DNA of 45,995 nt from Candidatus Enterococcus stercoripullorum (lineage in GTDB: Bacteria > Bacillota > Bacilli > Lactobacillales > Enterococcaceae): the NCBI GenBank assembly GCA_019120335.1, contig DWVH01000060.1:1-45995 (forward strand), read 5' to 3'. The position numbers were made by a program, and so were the translations under genes. Numbering within the stretch: the stretch's first letter is position 1; every line of letters starts with the position of its first letter. The notes beneath the pieces are model-generated. The model worked only from the letters and a program-made list of their open reading frames with translations, did not search any database and had not been told where the DNA came from. Below are positions 35,263-43,625 of this stretch, piece after piece.

Positions 35263-35420
35263 TCGACAAATAAAAAAAAGTATGCTAGAATACAAATGAA
35301 AAGAGGGACTGCTGGTACAATCCCCCTTATCAGAGATAGTCCGTTTTTGACGGCCGCATATTTATACTTGGCAAAATAGCCGTTCTAACGTAGCGAAAAA
35401 GTTAGAGGACGGCTATTTTT
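35263..35420 (+). ncRNA. Type I antitoxin RNA, antisense to the toxin mRNA 3' region (copy 2)
   Basis: Promoter TCGACA (35263) and TAGAAT (35286) 17 bp apart, with TG before the -10; the RNA would start near 35298. It ends at the hairpin AAATAGCCGTTCTAAC / GTTAGAGGACGGCTATTTTTT at about 35375-35420. It converges with the toxin gene, whose stop codon lies inside the same hairpin. Extended toxin transcripts would therefore pair with most of it, as in TxpA/RatA-type loci. Confidence 0.72.
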
Positions 35421-35532
35421 TCTTGCCACTGTTGCCTAGGATTAAACCTATGATTTGGATCACTAATGATAGCGTACCAAAAATCACCGCAACTACGATC
35501 GAAATAATCGCAATAACGTCGCTGGCTGACAT
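35413..35532 (-). CDS. 39-residue hydrophobic type I toxin (holin-like/TxpA-like)
   Basis: Starts MSASDVIAIISIVVAVIFG, has one membrane segment of about 27 residues, and ends in NSGKKK. A strong GAAAGGAG lies 10 nt before the ATG at 35532. The upstream promoter has an extended -10 (TGATAGAAT, near 35625). The layout of a short hydrophobic peptide with charged tail, strong ribosome site and convergent antisense RNA fits the putative holin-like toxins of Firmicutes. Such peptides damage the membrane when the RNA antitoxin is lost. A longer frame from 35611 is not credible. Confidence 0.72.
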   Translation of the reverse strand: MSASDVIAIISIVVAVIFGTLSLVIQIIGLILGNSGKKK

Positions 35533-35739
35533 GAAAGCAAATCTCCTTTCTGATAGATTTTGCATAAGCACCACCTACTTCCAGTTGAATTTGCAACCGC
35601 CATAACTTCATATCTCAAAACATATTCTATCACAAATTAATTTTAAATAAGAACAGAAATTCCCCAATCATTTTCTCTTTTTTCGCTATATAATTTGACT
35701 TCATTTTGAGAATTTTATCTATTATTTCCCATACTTATA

Positions 35740-35767
35740 CAAAAACCAGAGAGTAAGTCCCTAGTTT
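35740..35767 (-). terminator. Terminator of the LysR-type gene
   Basis: On the minus strand, AACTAGGGA pairs with TCTCTGGTTTTT (G-U pairs allowed) around CTTAC. It follows the stop codon at 35766 directly. Confidence 0.7.
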
Positions 35768-36677
35768 ATTTTGATTGATGAAAATGTTGTAAATAGTCTT
35801 TCAGCCGCGTCAAAAAACTTTCCGCCATGTCTGAAAGTACGCGGTCTTTTTGACGGATGGCAATTAACTGGCTTTTCGGCGCATTGGCTAGGGGAATCAG
35901 TAAAATCCCCTGGGAAGGCCCATCTTCTACCAAGCCAGAGCCAGAACCATAGGCATTTGTTCGTGTTAAGATACCGGTTAACGTCGCGCGGTCAGAGGTA
36001 TGAATGACCTGCACCACTTCTGGAAAATCCAATAAATCCTCTGAAAAATAAGTATAATGGTCACTTTCTTGTGAGAATCGAATTTGCGGATAAGGCATTA
36101 AATCATCTAAGGAAATTTCGGCTTTAGTCGCTAAAGGATGATTTTCCCCTAAAAAGATATGTGTTTGAAACTCATGCAGTACCTCATATGTCAGCTCACT
36201 AGTTTTAAACATTCGCTCTAAAGCTACTTTATTGGAAGCATTCAGATATAAAATGCCTAATTCGCTACGATATTCTTCCACATCTTTAATCACGCTTAAG
36301 GTCGTATTTTCGTAAATGCGGAAAGATTCACACTCTGGAAAATCCTGAATCATCTCGCTTAAAATAATGGATAAAAAATCATAGTGCTGACTGGCAATCG
36401 AAAAATGCTGGGTATGATCGCTTTTAGTAGCATAACGATTTTCAAGTAATTCGACTTGCGATAAGATCTGTTGTGCATACTGAAAAAAATCGCTACCTTC
36501 TTTAGTCAAATAGGCCCCTTGACTCGTGCGTTCAAACAGCTGCAAATTTAATTCTTGTTCTAATTCCTTAATCGCATGGGACAAACTCGGTTGCGAAACA
36601 TAGAGCTTTTTGGCCGCCTCTCGAAAACTCCCATTATTTGCAATCGCCGTCACATAACGCATTTGTTGAATATTCAT
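35766..36677 (-). CDS. LysR-family transcriptional regulator
   Basis: 303 residues from the ATG at 36677, with AAAGGTGG upstream; the longer frame from 36743 has no site. The N-terminal helix-turn-helix is textbook LysR (MRYVTAIANNGSFREAAKKL, VSQPSLSHAIKELEQELN, LFERTSQGAYLT), followed by a periplasmic-binding-like effector domain (about 90-295). The target genes cannot be named. It is next to gor, which lies upstream on the same strand behind its own promoter; LysR proteins often sense redox or sulfur metabolites, so a link is possible but unproven. Confidence 0.85.
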   Translation of the reverse strand: MNIQQMRYVTAIANNGSFREAAKKLYVSQPSLSHAIKELEQELNLQLFERTSQGAYLTKEGSDFFQYAQQILSQVELLENRYATKSDHTQHFSIASQHYDFLSIILSEMIQDFPECESFRIYENTTLSVIKDVEEYRSELGILYLNASNKVALERMFKTSELTYEVLHEFQTHIFLGENHPLATKAEISLDDLMPYPQIRFSQESDHYTYFSEDLLDFPEVVQVIHTSDRATLTGILTRTNAYGSGSGLVEDGPSQGILLIPLANAPKSQLIAIRQKDRVLSDMAESFLTRLKDYLQHFHQSK

Positions 36678-36788
36678 CCTAAAACCACCTTTTACCTTCC
36701 TTTTTTTACCATTATACCTGTTTATCTGCTCATTTGTGAACAACTTCTAGACTTTCATTAGATAGTCTTTATCTATCACGCTTCGCAA

Positions 36789-36821
36789 CTCGCGTCTGAG
36801 CAAGTCGCTTCACAACCTTTA
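36789..36821. repeat. Fragment of the 28-kb repeat family behind gor
   Basis: CTCGCGTCTGAGCAAGTCGC and the next 12 bases match 28450-28481 at 26 of 32 positions. It begins at the gor stop codon. A similar AAAGGTTGTG word also forms the end of cydC. Confidence 0.6.
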
Positions 36822-38171
36822 TCTCATTGTCACAAATTCTTCGGCGCCGGTTGGGTGGATGGCTACGGTGTTATCAAAGTCGGCTTTGGTTGCACCCATT
36901 TTAATCGCCACCGCAAAGCCTTGAAGCATTTCGTCAACGCCTACGCCAATGCCATGAAGTCCGATAATTTTTTCTTCCTTGCCTAAGCAGACTAGTTTCA
37001 TCACAGATTTTTCACGGAATTCACTTAACGCATAATGCATTGGTGTGAAAGTGGAGCGATACACTTTGATATTTTCGGCACCATATTTTTCAATGGCTGC
37101 TTCTTCACTATCGCCAATTGTTGCAATAGCTGGATGCGTGAAAATCACAGTTGGTACTAAATTGTAATCTAAATGGGCATCGGTTTGGCCATTGAATAAA
37201 CGCTCAGATAATCGACGGCCGGCCGCAATCGCTACTGGGGTTAATTCTAGTTTACCAATCACATCGCCCACTGCAAAAATATGATCCACGCTTGTCTTTT
37301 GATATTTATCCACAGCAATAAAGCCCCGGTCATCCAACTTGACATCCGTATTTTCCAAACCAATCTTTTCCACATTTGGCACGCGTCCTCCGGCAAACAA
37401 TACATAATCTGTCGCAAGGACCGCACCATTTTCAAACGTCACTTCATAACCGCTAGCTGTCTTTTCGATTTTGGCTGGTACATGATTGGCCTTAGTCGTA
37501 ATACCGCGCGCTTGATATAAATTCACTAAAGATTCGATAATTTGAGTGTCAAACTGGCGCAATGGTCGTGCTTTGCGATACGCCCAAGTCACCTGTGAAC
37601 CTAAACCATGCATCACACCTGCTAATTCTGCCGCAATATAACCAGCCCCTAAAATCAAAACATGCTTAGGTAACTCCGTCAAAGCAAAGAAATCATCGGA
37701 GTTTTTTGCGTATTCGCCACCAGGAATCGCTAAGGGCATCGGTCTAGCTCCGGTCGCAATCAAAATGTTTTCCCCATAAAATTGTTGGTTGTCCACAGAA
37801 ATCACATGGTTATCCACAAATTGTGCATAACCGTGGATAACTTCAACTTTATTGCTATCAAGGCCTCTTTGGTACGCACCATGTAGAAATTCAATATAAT
37901 TCTCACGGTTTTCCACAAGTTTTGCGAAATCAAACTTATCCACATGTGCATAAATACCGTAGCCCGCTGCTTCTTTTTCCACAGCTTCAATCACATGACT
38001 CGCTTGCCACATCACTTTTTTAGGGACACAGCCGACATTCACACAGGTACCCCCTAGATGTTGCGCTTCAATCAATAACACTTTGGCACCACGCATCGCT
38101 GCTCGATTCGCAGAGGCAATTCCACCACTACCCCCACCAATCACAATATAATCATAAGTTGGTATACTCAT
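36819..38171 (-). CDS. gor: Glutathione-disulfide reductase
   Basis: 450 residues with AAGGTGATG before the ATG. Class I pyridine nucleotide-disulfide oxidoreductase layout: FAD start [16 protein letters not shown], redox pair Cys43/Cys48 in [16 protein letters not shown](P)-binding [14 protein letters not shown] followed by an Arg-rich patch (YRKARPLRQ) favouring NADPH, second FAD motif HIFAVGDV, and C-terminal catalytic HPTGAEEF. The Arg patch and overall pattern favour glutathione over dihydrolipoamide or mercuric substrates. It maintains reduced glutathione in the cytosol. Confidence 0.92.
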   Translation of the reverse strand: MSIPTYDYIVIGGGSGGIASANRAAMRGAKVLLIEAQHLGGTCVNVGCVPKKVMWQASHVIEAVEKEAAGYGIYAHVDKFDFAKLVENRENYIEFLHGAYQRGLDSNKVEVIHGYAQFVDNHVISVDNQQFYGENILIATGARPMPLAIPGGEYAKNSDDFFALTELPKHVLILGAGYIAAELAGVMHGLGSQVTWAYRKARPLRQFDTQIIESLVNLYQARGITTKANHVPAKIEKTASGYEVTFENGAVLATDYVLFAGGRVPNVEKIGLENTDVKLDDRGFIAVDKYQKTSVDHIFAVGDVIGKLELTPVAIAAGRRLSERLFNGQTDAHLDYNLVPTVIFTHPAIATIGDSEEAAIEKYGAENIKVYRSTFTPMHYALSEFREKSVMKLVCLGKEEKIIGLHGIGVGVDEMLQGFAVAIKMGATKADFDNTVAIHPTGAEEFVTMR

Positions 38172-38225
38172 TTACATCACCTTAAAAAATTATTTTCAAC
38201 ACTTTTTGGCTGAATATTTGCTTTG

Positions 38226-38254
38226 AGTATAACATAACCACAAAAAATCCCCAA
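38226..38254 (-). promoter_or_regulatory. gor promoter
   Basis: On the minus strand, TTGGGG and TATACT are 17 bp apart, with TG before the -10. It lies about 55 bp before the gor start. Confidence 0.65.
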
Positions 38255-38333
38255 AAAATCTGCCATTGGCGAAACAACATTTACAAATTGCATATATTTT
38301 TTGCTATTATTTTGTAAATACTATTTGAATTCC

Positions 38334-38373
38334 ACTGTAAACGCTTATCAATTCACGCACCTTTTGATACGAT
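38334..38373 (+). promoter_or_regulatory. Promoter of the HAD phosphatase gene with cre-like overlap
   Basis: TTATCA (38345) and TACGAT (38368) are 17 bp apart. The word TGTAAACGCTTATC overlaps the -35 and resembles a cre site in its left half only, so CcpA control is a weak suggestion. Confidence 0.5.
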
Positions 38374-38405
38374 AAAGATAAGAAAACAGCAAAGGAAGAG
38401 GTACT

Positions 38406-39245
38406 ATGTCAAAAATTATTTTTCTCGATGTTGATGGGACTTTAGTCGATTATGATAACACGTTGCCTGAATCTGCCAAACTGGCTATTCAAAAGGCACG
38501 GGCAAATGGGCATCTAGTTTACGCATGCACTGGGCGAAGTAAAGCGGAAATGCCCGATTATATTTTAAATATCGGACTAGATGGGATGATTGGGGGCAAC
38601 GGGGCCTATGTCGAACACGACGGCAAGGTGATTATGCATCAAATGTTGTCTGCCAAAGATGTCCGTGAAATTGTCGATTGGTTGCATGAGCGTCATTTAG
38701 AATTTTACATCGAGAGCAATAACGGGCTTTTTGCGAGTGAAAACTTTCGTGAAGTGGCACGCCCAGTCATGAAAAAATACGCATTAAAAAAAGGAAAAAC
38801 GCTAGAAGAAGTAAAAGATCAAGAAGTAGAAGACGTGCTACATGGCGTCATTTTCGGTGGGGAGCTATATCGGGATGATGTGAATAAAATCAGCTTTGTC
38901 CTCAACTCTTATGAAGACCATGAAGCAAGCAAACAAGCCTTTGCGCATCTAAAAGCTGGCACATGGGGTGGTGTTGGCGAAACAGCCTTGTTTGGTGATT
39001 TAGGTGTGAAAGACATTACCAAAGCGCATGCCATTGATGTTTTACTTGACCATCTGCACGCTTCAAAGACAGATACGATTGCCTTTGGAGATGCGAAGGT
39101 CGATATTCCGATGCTTGAATATTGCCAAATTGGTGTCGCAATGGGCAATGGTGGCGAAGAAATCAAAGCTATGGCCGATTTTATTACCGATGCAGTAGAA
39201 GACGATGGACTTGCCCATGCTTTTGAAAAGTTAGGTTTAATCTAA
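38406..39245 (+). CDS. Cof-type HAD-IIB phosphatase
   Basis: 279 residues; AAGGAAGAGG precedes the ATG. HAD motif I is DVDGTLVDYD, motif II ACTGRSKAE, and motif IV FGDAKVDIPML. The large C2-type cap domain between about 80 and 190 marks the Cof subfamily. Members dephosphorylate sugar phosphates, pyridoxal phosphate or nucleotides; the exact substrate cannot be inferred. Monocistronic, with its own promoter and terminator. Confidence 0.9.
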   Translation: MSKIIFLDVDGTLVDYDNTLPESAKLAIQKARANGHLVYACTGRSKAEMPDYILNIGLDGMIGGNGAYVEHDGKVIMHQMLSAKDVREIVDWLHERHLEFYIESNNGLFASENFREVARPVMKKYALKKGKTLEEVKDQEVEDVLHGVIFGGELYRDDVNKISFVLNSYEDHEASKQAFAHLKAGTWGGVGETALFGDLGVKDITKAHAIDVLLDHLHASKTDTIAFGDAKVDIPMLEYCQIGVAMGNGGEEIKAMADFITDAVEDDGLAHAFEKLGLI

Positions 39246-39246
39246 T

Positions 39247-39284
39247 AAAAACGCGCAGCCTTGAAAGTGAGGTTGCGCATTTTT
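39247..39284. terminator. Bidirectional terminator
   Basis: AAAACGCGCAGCC and GGTTGCGCATTTTT pair with two mismatches around an 11-nt loop. It lies between the HAD gene and the convergent 39289 gene. Confidence 0.85.
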
Positions 39285-39288
39285 AGTC

Positions 39289-39531
39289 TTAATATTGGGC
39301 TTGAATCGTGACTTGATTTTGCTTTAAGCCTGTTTTTTTGAAAAAGTCCTGAATAAAAAGTTGTGAATGTGTATAAGGACTTTCTGCATCTGTTAAGGTC
39401 AGTACGTAAAACTTATCATAGGGATTCATCCAGACGCCAAAATTCTTCAAAGCCACGATGTCGATATTGGGTGCATCTGCGGTTAATTCGATTTTGTATT
39501 GACGAACATTATGCATATTGTTGAAATTCAT
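39289..39531 (-). CDS. Small conserved hypothetical protein
   Basis: 80 residues (MNFNNMHNVRQYKIELTA to QVTIQAQY) with mixed alpha/beta character, no signal peptide and no membrane segment. GAGG lies 6 nt before the ATG at 39531. I do not recognise a family. It is alone on the minus strand between the HAD terminator and the decayed toxin gene; expression from its own promoter is assumed. Confidence 0.6.
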   Translation of the reverse strand: MNFNNMHNVRQYKIELTADAPNIDIVALKNFGVWMNPYDKFYVLTLTDAESPYTHSQLFIQDFFKKTGLKQNQVTIQAQY

Positions 39532-39605
39532 TTCCTGCCTCGATTCTATGGTTTATTTATTTATGTGATAACACTTTCACAAAAAGAAAGCTATTTTCTG
39601 AAGTA

Positions 39606-39884
39606 TCAATCAAATAAATCATCATGTTTACCCGTTCTAGTTAACACCAAAGTTATACTTTCTTTCTCTATTTTATAAATCAAAAGCCAATCATCTTCAA
39701 TATGTAGCTCTCTATATCCTTGCCAATTTCCTTTTAGCGAATGATCCTTATAGACTGTCTTTAACTTATAAATATCCTTTGAAATAATGCATTCGACAGC
39801 AACTTTAACTTAAGTAATATCATAGTGCTTCTTTTTATATCTTTTCAAGTCTCTTTTAAATGCAGGAGTTTGCCTAATCTTCAT
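39606..39884 (-). pseudogene. YafQ/RelE-type toxin gene with a premature stop
   Basis: From the ATG at 39884 the frame reads MKIRQTPAFKRDLKRYKKKH, then a TAA at codon 25 (39810-39812). It continues open through LKGNWQGYRELHIEDDWLLI and the YafQ-like end LTRTGKHDDLF to a TGA at 39606. Without the stop it would be a normal 92-residue YafQ endoribonuclease toxin. The start overlaps the antitoxin end by 11 bp, as in functional pairs. The toxin is thus inactivated by one nonsense mutation while the rest of the frame is preserved. Confidence 0.85.
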
Positions 39885-40065
39885 TGATACTCTGCCACCA
39901 TTCTTCTACACTATCAAATGTTTCCGTATTTCCGCTTTCTACGTCTAACCGTGCTTTGATGTTTTCTAAATCTTTTAGTGTATAGATATATTCAATAATT
40001 AAGTCAAGTTCTTCAGCATTGAGACCATTAATCATCCTAGTTAATTCATCCACTTTTGCAGACAT
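39874..40065 (-). CDS. Antitoxin of the decayed YafQ-type pair
   Basis: 63 residues from the ATG at 40065, with GGAG 8 nt upstream. An N-terminal helical region (VDELTRMINGLNAEELDLIIEY) is followed by an acidic tail with Trp pairs (EEWWQSINED), as in many small antitoxins. The precise family is not certain. It overlaps the toxin gene start and is intact although the toxin carries a stop codon. Confidence 0.7.
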   Translation of the reverse strand: MSAKVDELTRMINGLNAEELDLIIEYIYTLKDLENIKARLDVESGNTETFDSVEEWWQSINED

Positions 40066-40208
40066 TTTCATCGCTCCATTCTTTTTAATAAAAAAAAGCT
40101 GATTTCAACTATAATATATCATTCATTGTGATAAAAGTGAATGAATTAGTATGAAACTACAAATGAAAACAGATATTATTCTTTATTTAGTTTTAATCAC
40201 AAAGAGTT

Positions 40209-40250
40209 AAAAATGTGTAGCAAGAACATTTTACCCTACTACACATTTTT
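40209..40250 (-). terminator. Terminator of the XRE/ABC operon
   Basis: On the minus strand, ATGTGTAG and CTACACAT pair around a long loop, followed by TTTTT. It lies just after the permease stop at 40254. Confidence 0.8.
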
Positions 40251-40253
40251 GAG

Positions 40254-41516
40254 TTATTTCACGGTTTTCATTAATTTGATGGATTGTTTAAATGCCGCCA
40301 ACACACCGCGATCATTGTAAACAAGAACATTGGCTTTATACATTTTCGCTGATAAGACCATCACAACGGTACTAATCACAATATTTAGCGCTAAACTGAT
40401 GAAAGCACCTTGATAGCTCACCACCTCATTGACAATTCTAAGTGGCATCGCAAAACTAGACCAATACGGAATATAAGAAGTAATGGTTAAAATCGGACTT
40501 TGCGTGTTGGTAAAGCTAAAGACCAAGCCGCCAAAATAGCCAATCATCGCCAAATACATCACCGGCATAATGGCTTTGGAGGTTTCTTCTGCGCGATTGA
40601 CCAGAGAGCCTGCCACCGCTGATAAGACCGCATATTGGACAATTCCCGTTAAGACAAATAAGGCCACTAAGACAATATTTAAAAATAACGGCCAACTAAA
40701 ATGTGCCCCAAAATCCACACTTGCTAAAAATGGCGCCAGTTGCTCATTATCTTTGAATTGATATAAACCAAGCAAAAAGACGGGAATGTAGACAGCCATC
40801 TGTGTCAAACCAACCAAGATGACTCCCATGATTTTTCCATAATAATGCGTGCTCGTCTTGGTACTCGATAAAATAATTTCCATAATCCGACTACCTTTTT
40901 CCGTCGCAATTTCTTGAGCGATAATATTGGCGTAATTAGCAATAAACAAGAATAAAATAATCGTACAAGCAAATCCGATAATCATCTGAACAGCTGCGCC
41001 ATCTTCTTGTTTTTTCGTTAATCGGCCTTGATCATTGACGGTCACTTTATTTACCGTAAGTGGCACTTGTTGGTCGAGCTGGGCTAATTGTTGGGCACTT
41101 AATCCTAACTTTTGGGCAGAGACTTGACGTTGGATTTGACTTAACATCATGCGTAATTTCAGCTGCGTACTTGTTTCGACACTATCTTTGGCCAATAATT
41201 TTGCTTCGAGGACCTCTTTTGAAGTATCTAAAATTAAGAAGGCATCAATTTTATCCTCTGCCAGTTGCTTTTCTCCGGACTTTTCAGATTTCATCGCAAT
41301 AAATTCGAATTCCTTTGATTGGCTCAATGCGTTGGCAAGCACCCTCTGTTGGTCATACACGCCAATTTTGTCAATGCTAGACGCGTCACTCATAAATTTC
41401 CCCATGCCATAATACAAAGCACCAATCACAAGTGGCGCCAAAACCATAATCAAAAAGGCGGCCGAACGTACTTGTTTTTTATAAACATTTAATGCAATAA
41501 TCCAAAACTTACTCAT
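40254..41516 (-). CDS. ABC transporter permease (NatB-like)
   Basis: 420 residues from the ATG at 41516, with AGGTG 6 nt upstream; the ATPase stop codon overlaps this start. Topology is one N-terminal helix (FLIMVLAPLVIGALYYGM), a large extracytoplasmic domain (about 45-170), then five C-terminal helices with EIATEKGSRIMEIILSSTK, the ABC-2 NatB-type signature. It exports an unknown substrate, perhaps Na+ or a peptide antibiotic, with the adjacent ATPase. Last gene of the XRE/DUF3169/ABC operon. Confidence 0.87.
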   Translation of the reverse strand: MSKFWIIALNVYKKQVRSAAFLIMVLAPLVIGALYYGMGKFMSDASSIDKIGVYDQQRVLANALSQSKEFEFIAMKSEKSGEKQLAEDKIDAFLILDTSKEVLEAKLLAKDSVETSTQLKLRMMLSQIQRQVSAQKLGLSAQQLAQLDQQVPLTVNKVTVNDQGRLTKKQEDGAAVQMIIGFACTIILFLFIANYANIIAQEIATEKGSRIMEIILSSTKTSTHYYGKIMGVILVGLTQMAVYIPVFLLGLYQFKDNEQLAPFLASVDFGAHFSWPLFLNIVLVALFVLTGIVQYAVLSAVAGSLVNRAEETSKAIMPVMYLAMIGYFGGLVFSFTNTQSPILTITSYIPYWSSFAMPLRIVNEVVSYQGAFISLALNIVISTVVMVLSAKMYKANVLVYNDRGVLAAFKQSIKLMKTVK

Positions 41517-42408
41517 TTTCCGCACCTGCTTTCATCTTGAAAATCTCTTCTAAGGTTGGTGGCTGCTGAATAAACATCGGAATATAGCCGTCTTTAGTCA
41601 CCATTTGGAAGATTTCTTTTCCTACTTCAGGATTTGATAAATGCAAAATAGTGCGATTGGCTTGATGGCAATCGACTTTGGCCACACCTGGTAAAGTTTC
41701 AAAATTATACTCGGTATAATCCCCTTCTAAATACAAGCGACTACGGCCAAACGACTCCCTGATTTCATCGACTTGGCCATTTAGGACGGTTTGCCCATTT
41801 TTCAGCATAATCAACTGGTCACAAATTTGCTCGACATTGTCCATATTATGACTTGAAAAAATGACACAAGCATTGGATTGGCGCAATTCGATAATCGCAT
41901 TTTTCATAATTTGAGCATTTACCGGATCCAAGCCGCTAAATGGTTCATCTAAAATCACTAACTTCGGCTGATGAATTAAAGTCGCAATCAGCTGAACTTT
42001 TTGCTGATTCCCTTTTGAGAGCGTCTGGACTTTATCGGTTTTCTTGCCTTTTACTTGGAATTTTTCGAGCCAGCCGTCAATTTGTGGGGCGATTTCTTTC
42101 CTTGATTTGCCCCGTAACTCTGCAAAAAATAATAATTGCTCTTCTATCGTTAACTTCGGATACAATCCACGCTCTTCAGGCAAATAGCCGATGAAATTAT
42201 AGTCTGCTTCCCCGATTGGATGACCGTTGAATAACACTTCCCCTTCATCTGCTTGTAAAAAATCTAAAATCAAGCGGAAAGTCGTGGTTTTCCCTGCACC
42301 ATTTTGACCAATTAATCCTAAAATCGAGCCCTGTTCAATGGTAAAGGATAGCTGATCCAACGCTTTGTAATCCCCAAAAGTCTTGGATAAATTTCGTACA
42401 CTTAACAC
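41509..42408 (-). CDS. ABC transporter ATP-binding protein (NatA-like)
   Basis: 299 residues from a GTG at 42408, with GAGGTG 6 nt upstream, giving MLSVRNLSKTFGDYKAL. Walker A GQNGAGKTT, signature LSKGNQQKV, Walker B LVILDEPFSGLD and switch His in FSSHNMDNVEQ are all present. A C-terminal accessory domain of about 80 residues (DUF4162-like) ends EEIFKMKAG. It energises the permease encoded next. Substrate unknown; the XRE/DUF3169 context suggests a stress- or antimicrobial-responsive exporter. Confidence 0.9.
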   Translation of the reverse strand: MLSVRNLSKTFGDYKALDQLSFTIEQGSILGLIGQNGAGKTTTFRLILDFLQADEGEVLFNGHPIGEADYNFIGYLPEERGLYPKLTIEEQLLFFAELRGKSRKEIAPQIDGWLEKFQVKGKKTDKVQTLSKGNQQKVQLIATLIHQPKLVILDEPFSGLDPVNAQIMKNAIIELRQSNACVIFSSHNMDNVEQICDQLIMLKNGQTVLNGQVDEIRESFGRSRLYLEGDYTEYNFETLPGVAKVDCHQANRTILHLSNPEVGKEIFQMVTKDGYIPMFIQQPPTLEEIFKMKAGAENE

Positions 42409-42436
42409 AGCAAACACCTCTTTAATGAATCATCTA

Positions 42437-43198
42437 TCAATTTAATTTTTGTTTACGTAACTTCAAATAATAAACTTGGAATAAAATATTAAACGTCGCA
42501 AATAACGCGGTAACTATCAGTACTGCAAAAAATCCTGTATCGAAAAGTAATTGGCCGATAAACGCAAGCAACATCGCAATAATAAAAACGATTTGCATTT
42601 TACTAAACGTTGAATAGGCACTTTGGTAAGTGAGTTCTTTTTCGGCTTCATCACTATAGGATAACCATTGCTCTAAATAATTCATCGAAGTCGGATCAGC
42701 CTTACTTTTTTCAGGATAAACCTTAATGGATAGACGATACAACTGGATAACAACATAGTCGATATAGATAAAATTCAGAATATATATCACTGCAACGATA
42801 AGATAGATATCTATCTCAATAATTGTATTTAATAAGCACGCACCCAAGATGAAGAAACAGATACTCACAGCCGCCAAAATCTGACCACGAGCAAACTGTA
42901 TTTCAAATTTATCTTCTAAAAAATCCAATGCCTCTTCCTCTGCTTGGACAATCCTTTGTACAGTCCGCTTCGTTTTTCCATAGTAAATCCCCAACACGAT
43001 ATTCGCAACGATACATCCAAACAAAAAAAGATAAACAAAAGCTTGTTGTAAAAATAATTTGAGCTGATTTAAATCGAAATGCCAAAAGCTACGATTCAAT
43101 CCTCCGATAATTGAAACCCCCAAACCGATTACAGCGCCTAATAAAACACAATTCATCGTTTTGCCTACCCATTTCTTCAACACCTTATCCTTTTTCAT
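42437..43198 (-). CDS. DUF3169 family membrane protein
   Basis: 253 residues from the ATG at 43198, with GAGGAGG 9 nt upstream inside the end of the regulator gene. It has six hydrophobic segments: two before a cytoplasmic loop rich in Glu (VQAEEEALDFLEDKFEI), two in the middle and two at the end (MQIVFIIAMLLAFIGQL, FFAVLIVTALFATFNIL). DUF3169 genes regularly sit next to short XRE regulators in Firmicutes, as here. Function unknown; it may sense envelope stress or assist the ABC exporter. Confidence 0.82.
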   Translation of the reverse strand: MKKDKVLKKWVGKTMNCVLLGAVIGLGVSIIGGLNRSFWHFDLNQLKLFLQQAFVYLFLFGCIVANIVLGIYYGKTKRTVQRIVQAEEEALDFLEDKFEIQFARGQILAAVSICFFILGACLLNTIIEIDIYLIVAVIYILNFIYIDYVVIQLYRLSIKVYPEKSKADPTSMNYLEQWLSYSDEAEKELTYQSAYSTFSKMQIVFIIAMLLAFIGQLLFDTGFFAVLIVTALFATFNILFQVYYLKLRKQKLN

Positions 43199-43406
43199 TT
43201 TCATCATCCTCCTCTAGTTGAAAAATGTCTTCTACTTTGACTTGGCAGATTTGAGCAATTTTTAGGGCAAGGGCCACAGAAGGTGAATAGTCGCCACGCT
43301 CAATGAGACTAATGGTTTGCCTGGATACCCCCGCTAATTTACCCAGCTCTGTTTGATTCAATCCTAAAGAAGAACGATACTCTTTTAAATGGTTAATCAG
43401 TCCCAT
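43185..43406 (-). CDS. Short XRE-family regulator (Cro/CI type), probable autorepressor
   Basis: 73 residues, essentially one helix-turn-helix domain: LKEYRSSLGLNQTELGKLAG, VSRQTISLIERGDYSPSVAL, then KIAQICQVKVEDIFQL and an acidic tail. GAGGTGG precedes the ATG. First gene of the operon with DUF3169 and the NatAB-like exporter. Its promoter is embedded in three TTGACAA/TTGTCAA dyads (43443-43520), so repression of its own operon is very likely. Confidence 0.9.
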   Translation of the reverse strand: MGLINHLKEYRSSLGLNQTELGKLAGVSRQTISLIERGDYSPSVALALKIAQICQVKVEDIFQLEEDDENEKG

Positions 43407-43442
43407 CTTTTTCCACCTCGATATTCTTTTTTTGAATCACTT

Positions 43443-43520
43443 TTGACAAATATTCTTGTCATCTACACTCTAACATTGACAACTATTCTTGTCAATTGTT
43501 TTTGGCAAGTTTTTTTGTCA
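43443..43520 (-). promoter_or_regulatory. XRE operon promoter with three operator dyads
   Basis: Dyads TTGACAA-N6-TTGTCA occur at 43443-43461 and 43476-43495, with a weaker one (TTGGCAA...TTGTCA) at 43502-43520. On the minus strand, TTGACA of the middle dyad serves as -35, with TAGAGT 17 bp downstream as -10, preceded by TG. The repressor would cover -35, -10 flank and upstream DNA at once. Confidence 0.82.
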
Positions 43521-43579
43521 TTTTTTGGTAAAGGCGGTAGTAAAGGGAGGGTGGTTCGTATTTTTCAACCTTTCTCAAA

Positions 43580-43619
43580 GCAAAAAAAAACCAGCCTAAC
43601 AACCTTGCTAGACTGGTGA
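43580..43619 (-). terminator. rny terminator
   Basis: On the minus strand, CCAGTCTAGC pairs with TTAGGCTGG (one mismatch), followed by eight or more T. Confidence 0.88.
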
Positions 43620-43625
43620 GATTAT

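Noticed and set aside
35402-35611. 69-codon minus-strand frame starting MKLWRLQIQLEVGG
   Set aside because: It is in a different frame from the 39-residue peptide, whose start has a strong GAAAGGAG site and whose composition fits a membrane toxin.
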